Part shown: positions 59,958-64,000 of the stretch, piece after piece
Position numbering within the stretch: position 1 is the first letter of the stretch
How the letters are laid out: every line of letters starts with the position of its first letter
Source: CAZIOH01 sp964540815
GTDB taxonomy: Bacteria; Myxococcota_A; Polyangia; Fen-1088
Direction of reading: 5' to 3'
NCBI GenBank assembly: GCA_964540815.1
Contig: CAZIOH010000030.1
Span: forward strand, 4,346-68,345
Length of the DNA: 64,000 nucleotides
The notes under the pieces: generated by a model
The model's database searches: none
What the model was told of the DNA's origin: nothing
What the model saw: the letters and a program-made list of their open reading frames with translations, nothing else
Program-made: the position numbers and the translations under genes

Positions 59958-60499
59958 CCGACGAAGGTGATCGTCCACTCCCGCGGCTCGCCCTCCACCG
60001 TGACCTCGATGGTGTCCCCGACGCGCCGCCCGAGCACCGACCGGCCCACCGGCGACTGCGGCGTGACCACCGAGAGGAACCCATCTCCACCCGGTCCGGT
60101 CAGCTCGATACCGGCACCCGCGGGAGCGAGGAAGAATGTCCGGCCCTGCACCCGGCCCGGTTCCGCCGTCGGTCGTCGCGTCGCCTCCGCGTCGGAATCG
60201 ACCTCGACCTCGACCTCGACCTCGACGATGGCGCCAAGAGCGATGGCGGCGCGGGCGGGGAGCGCGATCGGACGGAACGCCTCGAGCGCCGCCGCCTCGG
60301 CGAGGGCCCGGGCCGCTCGCTCCTTCTGGCCTCGGGCCAGGCTCGAGTACTCCTGGGAGACCCGGGCGTTCTCGCGCTTCTCGGAGGCGGTGGCACCCAC
60401 GCGGGCCTCCTCCTCGGCGGCCGCACCCGCGCGACGCGCCCCGACGGCGACCTCGCGCAACCGGTCCGTGAGCTGTTCGACCAGGAATCGCTTGTCCAT
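59954..60499 (-). CDS. GreA/GreB-family transcription elongation factor-like protein
   Basis: A 181-residue protein with the Gre layout. An N-terminal coiled coil (about residues 1-72) contains EKRENARVSQEYSSLARGQK. A C-terminal FKBP-like domain has VVTPQSPVGRSVLGRRVGD, the best family mark. The coiled-coil tip lacks the obvious Asp-x-x-Glu pair that lets GreA stimulate RNA cleavage, so it may bind the RNA polymerase channel without that activity, as Rnk and Gfh proteins do. A Glu/Val run (IVEVEVEVEVDSD) lies between the domains. It leads an operon with the STAND ATPase and the SMUG1 glycosylase. Confidence 0.82.
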   Translation of the reverse strand: MDKRFLVEQLTDRLREVAVGARRAGAAAEEEARVGATASEKRENARVSQEYSSLARGQKERAARALAEAAALEAFRPIALPARAAIALGAIVEVEVEVEVDSDAEATRRPTAEPGRVQGRTFFLAPAGAGIELTGPGGDGFLSVVTPQSPVGRSVLGRRVGDTIEVTVEGEPREWTITFVG

Positions 60500-60622
60500 C
60501 TCGGTCCTTGATTCCTATCAGCGTGGGCCGTCCTGGCAAGAAATTGACACGCGCGGCGAGCCAGCTGCCGGACGGCGCTCAGGCACTCGTCGGGCGGCCG
60601 GCCCCGAGGGTAGTGTTGGCCC

Positions 60623-61330
60623 ATGAAGCCCTGGATCACGCTGGCCACGGCCCCCGCTCCGGGCGGCGGCGACGGCGACGGCGACGGCGCGAGAGGCCAG
60701 CTCGCCCTGCTCCGGCGCGACACCGAGTACGTCATCCGGGTCCGGGGCGCCGAGCTGATGTCGAGTCGCCGCCACGGCTCCGAGGAGGAGATGGCACGCC
60801 TGGCCGCCGCCGCGATCGGACGGCGCGACGCGTGCGTCCTCGTCGGGGGATTGGGTTTTGGCTACACCTTGCGTGCAAGCAAGGCGCAGCTCGGCCGAGG
60901 GGGTCGCATCGTGGTCGCCGAGATCTCCCCCGCCGTCGTCGAGTGGAACCGCGGCCTGGTGGGACACCTCGCCGGACATCCGCTCGACGATGCGCGGGTG
61001 CGGGTCGCGTGCGTCGATGTGCGCGAGCTGCTGGCCGACGCGCCGGCCGCCTTCGATGCCATCTTGATGGACGTCGACAACGGCCCCTCGGCGTTGAGCC
61101 TGCCCACCAACCAATTGCTGTGGAACCGCACGGGAATGCTGGCGATCGCGCGGGCCCTGCGCCCGCGCGGCACGCTGGTGGTCTGGTCGGCCGATCCCGA
61201 CGAGGACTTCGCTGCGCGCCTGGCGGCCGCGGGCCTCGCGGTGCAAAGCCACCCCGCCCGCGCGAGCGGTGGCGGCATCCGGCGCAGCGGTCGCGGCGCG
61301 CGGCACACCCTCTTCGTCGCGGAAAACTGA
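60623..61330 (+). CDS. Spermidine-synthase-like class I methyltransferase-fold protein
   Basis: A 235-residue cytoplasmic protein with a Rossmann-like SAM-binding fold: CVLVGGLGFGYTL (motif I), IVVAEISPAVVEW, then FDAILMDVDNGPSAL. The Met-Asp-Val-Asp-Asn segment is characteristic of spermidine-synthase-related proteins. It lacks the full polyamine-binding gatekeeper region, so a true aminopropyltransferase is not assured; methyltransferase activity is equally possible. A Gly/Asp repeat (GGGDGDGDG) lies near the N-terminus. It is divergent from the GreA-like operon and lies 113 bp before the lipocalin-IDS fusion. Confidence 0.78.
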   Translation: MKPWITLATAPAPGGGDGDGDGARGQLALLRRDTEYVIRVRGAELMSSRRHGSEEEMARLAAAAIGRRDACVLVGGLGFGYTLRASKAQLGRGGRIVVAEISPAVVEWNRGLVGHLAGHPLDDARVRVACVDVRELLADAPAAFDAILMDVDNGPSALSLPTNQLLWNRTGMLAIARALRPRGTLVVWSADPDEDFAARLAAAGLAVQSHPARASGGGIRRSGRGARHTLFVAEN

Positions 61331-61443
61331 CGAACGCGCACGCCGCGTGGGGCGGTGCGCGATGGGCCGGCTCGCGGCGATCTCGGCTGGCTCGACTTCT
61401 GCAAAGCGCTCCTGCATCGGCAATTCCGCCGCAGGAGAACGAC

Positions 61444-63861
61444 ATGAATACGCTGACCGCCTGGAAGCTCCCGTCTCCCTCAGAGCAGAACCCGACCGCC
61501 GTCCCGGTCGAGGGTCGAGCAGCTCCCCGCGGTAAGGCCCAGCACCCCGCCGACTGGCCCGCCCCCGGACCGATCGATCTCGCGGTGCAGGATCTCCCCC
61601 ACGCCTCGGCCAGCACCGAGTGGTGGTACCTCAACGCGCACGTGACCACCGAGGACGGGCGGCGGCTGTCGGTGTTCGCCGCATTCTTCCGCATCGTCCG
61701 CGGACAACACCCGGTGACCAAGCAGCTGGAATACGCCCACTCCCTCACCTGGGCCATCAGCGATTCCTCGAGCGCGGTCTACTCGGCGGCCTCGCGGGTC
61801 GATCAGCACGCCGCCAGCATGGGCATCGAGCGGATTCGCAGCGGGCGCGGCTCGAAGGATCCGCGGCTCAACCGCGCCATGCTCGAGATGCTCGAGCAGG
61901 ACGAGATCCCGCTGCCCGACCGGCGCTTCGACACCGAGGTCACGGTGGCCCTCGAACGCCTCGAGCTCGACTTCGGGGACGCGCTGCTGACCAAGACCGC
62001 CGATGGGACCTACCAGCTGTCCCTGCGTGACGACGAGCGGCAGATCGCCTGCACGCTCTCCCTCAAGCCGCGCAAGGGCGCCGTGCGGCACGGCGTCGAC
62101 GGCGTGGTGCAGGCGGCCGAGGGCGAGACCATGTTCTACTACTTCGTCCCGCGCTGTCAGGTGCAGGGCACCGTGACCACCCCGGGCTTCCCGGAGGCTC
62201 CGGTCGAGGGCTCGGGATGGTACGACCACGAGTTCGGCGCCCCCGAGTCCGCCGCGCCGACGCCCGCGCGCGAGCTCCGCGCGCCGCCGTCCGATCGCGC
62301 CGCCGCGTCGCCCGACGCCGCGGGCGGTGACGCCGCCGCCACCAGCGACGACGAGGTCAAGCCCAGCGCAAACGCCATGGCCTGGACGTGGATCGCGGTG
62401 CATCTCAACGACGGCCGCGAGCTGACCGCGTACCGCATGGTCCAGGCCTCGACCGGCGAGGTCGTGGGCCAGCGCGCCATCCTGATCGGAAAGGATGGCG
62501 GGTCGCGCTCGGTGGGTGAGCTCGAGCTCGAGGTCAAGGGTGCCTGGCGCAGTGTCCGCTCGTTCCAGAGCTACCCGACCTGCGTGCAACTCGACGTCCC
62601 CGAGCTCGACCTGCACGTCACGGTCGAGGCGAGCTTCGCCGACCAGGAGTTCCTGACCGTGATCTCGAAGCCGGCCTTCTGGGAGGGACGCTGCGAGGTG
62701 CGCGGGCGCATCGGCGTGCAGCCGGTCAAGGGGACCGCCTACCTCGAGCGCAGCGGCTTCGAGATGGTGGAGACCCTCGACCAGTTCTTCGGCGAGGTGG
62801 GCGCCGAGGTGCGGGCCTCGGTGGCCGCGGCGCTCCCACGCGACCCGACCCCGGCGCAGGCGCTCGCGCTCATCGGCAGCCCCGAGCGACCGCAGTACCT
62901 CGACGGCGTGGACGTGGGGCAGCTGTCGCGCACGCTCTTCCAGCCGATTCGCGAGATCTCGGACCGCGGCGGAAAATCCTGGCGCTCGTACGCGGCGCTC
63001 GCCTGCTGCGATGTGGTGCAGGGCGACTCCCGGCGCTTCGCCCGCTGGCTCGCCATGCCCGAGCTGATGCACGTCGGATCGCTGATCGTCGACGACGTGC
63101 AGGACAAGTCGGCCATCCGGCGCGGCGGGCCGGCGTGCCACGTGGTGCACGGCGAGGCCCTGGCCATCAACGCGGGCACCGCGGCCTACTTCCTCCTGCA
63201 CCAGCTGCTGATGGGCGCGGATCTGCCGGACGACAAGAAGCTCAAGGTGTATGCGTTCTACTTCGAGGCGCTGCGGGCGGGCCACGCCGGCCAGGCGCTG
63301 GATCTCGACGGGCTCGGGGGGCTCGTGGCGTCGGTGGTGGAGACCGGGGAGCACCAGGTGCTGGAGTCGCGGGTGCGGGCCTGCCACCGCCTAAAGACCG
63401 GGGCGCCGGCGGGCGCCTTGGCGCGGATGGGCGCGGTCGCGGGTGGAGGAACCGACGTGCAGGTCGAGGCGCTCGGGACCTTCTTCGAGGCGCTGGGGCT
63501 GGCCTTCCAGATCCTCGACGACGTCCTCAACCTGCGCGGGTTCAAGGGGGACCTCAAGTCACGGGGCGAGGACATCGTCAACGGGACCATCACCTTGCCC
63601 GTCGCCAAGGCCATGGGCCGGCTCGATCGCGCGCAGCGCGAGTGGCTCTGGACCGTGCTGCAGAGCAAGGAGACCGACGCGATGTTCGTGCTGCGGGCGG
63701 TGCGGCTGCTCGAGCAATGCGGCGCCATCCAGGCCTGCGTCGACGAGGCGGAGACCATGGTGGAGGAGGCGTGGCAAAAAGCCGCCCCGCTCTTCAAGCC
63801 GTCGCTCACCAAGGTGATGCTGCGTGCCTTCGGCTGGTACGTGCTCCAGCGGCACTACTAG
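61444..63861 (+). CDS. CrtC/AttH-like lipocalin domain fused to isoprenyl diphosphate synthase
   Basis: An 805-residue two-domain protein. Residues about 40-440 resemble the CrtC/AttH group (carotenoid hydratase and related lipocalin-like proteins): STEWWYLNAHV, FFRIVRGQHP, GWYDHEFGAP and AWTWIAVHLNDGREL, with a Pro/Ala/Asp insert at about 268-308. Residues about 465-805 are a trans-isoprenyl diphosphate synthase with LIVDDVQDKSAIRRGG (Asp550, Asp551, Asp554), GQALDLDG, KTGAP and a second Asp-rich motif FQILDDVLN, where Asn696 replaces the usual last Asp. ATG 61444 has CAGGAGAA upstream. A terpenoid pathway role is inferred. No terpene cyclase or phytoene synthase is in the window. Confidence 0.88.
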   Translation: MNTLTAWKLPSPSEQNPTAVPVEGRAAPRGKAQHPADWPAPGPIDLAVQDLPHASASTEWWYLNAHVTTEDGRRLSVFAAFFRIVRGQHPVTKQLEYAHSLTWAISDSSSAVYSAASRVDQHAASMGIERIRSGRGSKDPRLNRAMLEMLEQDEIPLPDRRFDTEVTVALERLELDFGDALLTKTADGTYQLSLRDDERQIACTLSLKPRKGAVRHGVDGVVQAAEGETMFYYFVPRCQVQGTVTTPGFPEAPVEGSGWYDHEFGAPESAAPTPARELRAPPSDRAAASPDAAGGDAAATSDDEVKPSANAMAWTWIAVHLNDGRELTAYRMVQASTGEVVGQRAILIGKDGGSRSVGELELEVKGAWRSVRSFQSYPTCVQLDVPELDLHVTVEASFADQEFLTVISKPAFWEGRCEVRGRIGVQPVKGTAYLERSGFEMVETLDQFFGEVGAEVRASVAAALPRDPTPAQALALIGSPERPQYLDGVDVGQLSRTLFQPIREISDRGGKSWRSYAALACCDVVQGDSRRFARWLAMPELMHVGSLIVDDVQDKSAIRRGGPACHVVHGEALAINAGTAAYFLLHQLLMGADLPDDKKLKVYAFYFEALRAGHAGQALDLDGLGGLVASVVETGEHQVLESRVRACHRLKTGAPAGALARMGAVAGGGTDVQVEALGTFFEALGLAFQILDDVLNLRGFKGDLKSRGEDIVNGTITLPVAKAMGRLDRAQREWLWTVLQSKETDAMFVLRAVRLLEQCGAIQACVDEAETMVEEAWQKAAPLFKPSLTKVMLRAFGWYVLQRHY

Positions 63862-63880
63862 GGACGCGCCTTCGGCGCTC

Positions 63881-63976
63881 GCGGGAAGGGGAGGACCCCT
63901 CCCCGCGGGCCCCTCCCGACGGACCGGAGCGCGGGAAGGGGAGGCCCCCTCCCCGCGGGCCCCTCCCGACGGACGA
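63881..63976. repeat. Two 50-bp direct repeats with internal hairpins
   Basis: Just after the lipocalin-IDS gene, a unit starting GCGGGAAGGGGAGG is present at 63881 and again at 63931, exactly 50 bp apart and nearly identical over 45 bp. Each contains GGGGAGG facing CCCCTCCCC, a stem that could terminate transcription. The array may continue beyond the window. Confidence 0.6.
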
Positions 63977-64000
63977 CGAGAAGCGGGCCCGGATCTGCTT

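Noticed and set aside
60508..61443. N-terminal extension of the lipocalin-IDS fusion
   Set aside because: It overlaps the spermidine-synthase-like gene in another frame and is Arg/Ala-rich; ATG 61444 has a good ribosome binding site.
1..64000. Genomic island or prophage covering the pectinase region
   Set aside because: Base composition is uniform and there is no integrase, tRNA target or phage structural gene; a toxin-antitoxin pair alone is not enough.

Overview
The window is uniformly very GC-rich, with almost all third codon positions G or C. It is densely coded and carries gene types typical of Myxococcota (myxobacteria and relatives). These include many lipoproteins with long Gly/Ser/Thr linkers, PEGA- and TPR-domain proteins, a eukaryotic-like Ser/Thr kinase with TPRs, a receiver-GAF-histidine kinase hybrid, Cys-rich repeat proteins and a type III polyketide synthase cluster. 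A soil myxobacterium-like organism, perhaps of the Polyangia, is an inference from this content; there is no rRNA gene to confirm it. I saw no tRNA, rRNA, CRISPR array, phage module or complete insertion sequence.

Layout. 1-15 kb: cell-wall genes (murQ-anmK for peptidoglycan recycling, an L,D-transpeptidase with an overlapping PEGA partner) mixed with lipoproteins, an M48 protease, a period-4 Cys/Gly repeat protein, a DapB-like dehydrogenase and a large methyltransferase/coiled-coil protein. 15-20 kb: cellobiose phosphorylase and a beta-propeller-like protein with one CxxCH site. 20-25.5 kb: housekeeping genes (rpmE, prfA, yjbQ, hybrid kinase, COG0523 GTPase, Fe superoxide dismutase). 25.5-30 kb: a phenolic-lipid/meroterpenoid-type cluster (UbiA prenyltransferase, FAD oxidoreductase, isoprenylcysteine methyltransferase-like enzyme, type III PKS).

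30-46.5 kb is the most distinctive region. It encodes secreted lipoproteins that share one plan: signal peptide, lipobox Cys, Gly/Ser/Thr-rich tether, then a polysaccharide- or ester-active domain. The domains are a GH28 polygalacturonase, PL3 and PL9 pectate lyases, a free-standing carbohydrate-binding-like module, a GH8 glucanase with a similar module, a PETase/cutinase-like polyester hydrolase and a rhamnogalacturonan-acetylesterase-like SGNH esterase. A broken relative, a CBS protein and a TPR Ser/Thr kinase lie among them. Together they look like a cell-surface kit for plant cell-wall pectin and esters; the cellobiose phosphorylase upstream would handle cellobiose from beta-glucans. A 14-repeat Cys-rich lipoprotein (46.8-50.1 kb) follows.

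50-64 kb: a PEGA/TPR membrane protein; a VapBC toxin-antitoxin pair with the scar of a second VapC; a DUF3052 protein; a VIT-family transporter; an ECF sigma factor; a tandem alpha/beta-hydrolase lacking both usual nucleophilic serines; an outer-membrane-like protein; a compact GreA-like/STAND-ATPase/SMUG1 operon; a spermidine-synthase-like methyltransferase; and a fusion of a CrtC/AttH lipocalin-like domain to an isoprenyl diphosphate synthase. Dispersed palindromic repeats lie near 4.2, 31.8, 53.1 and 63.9 kb.
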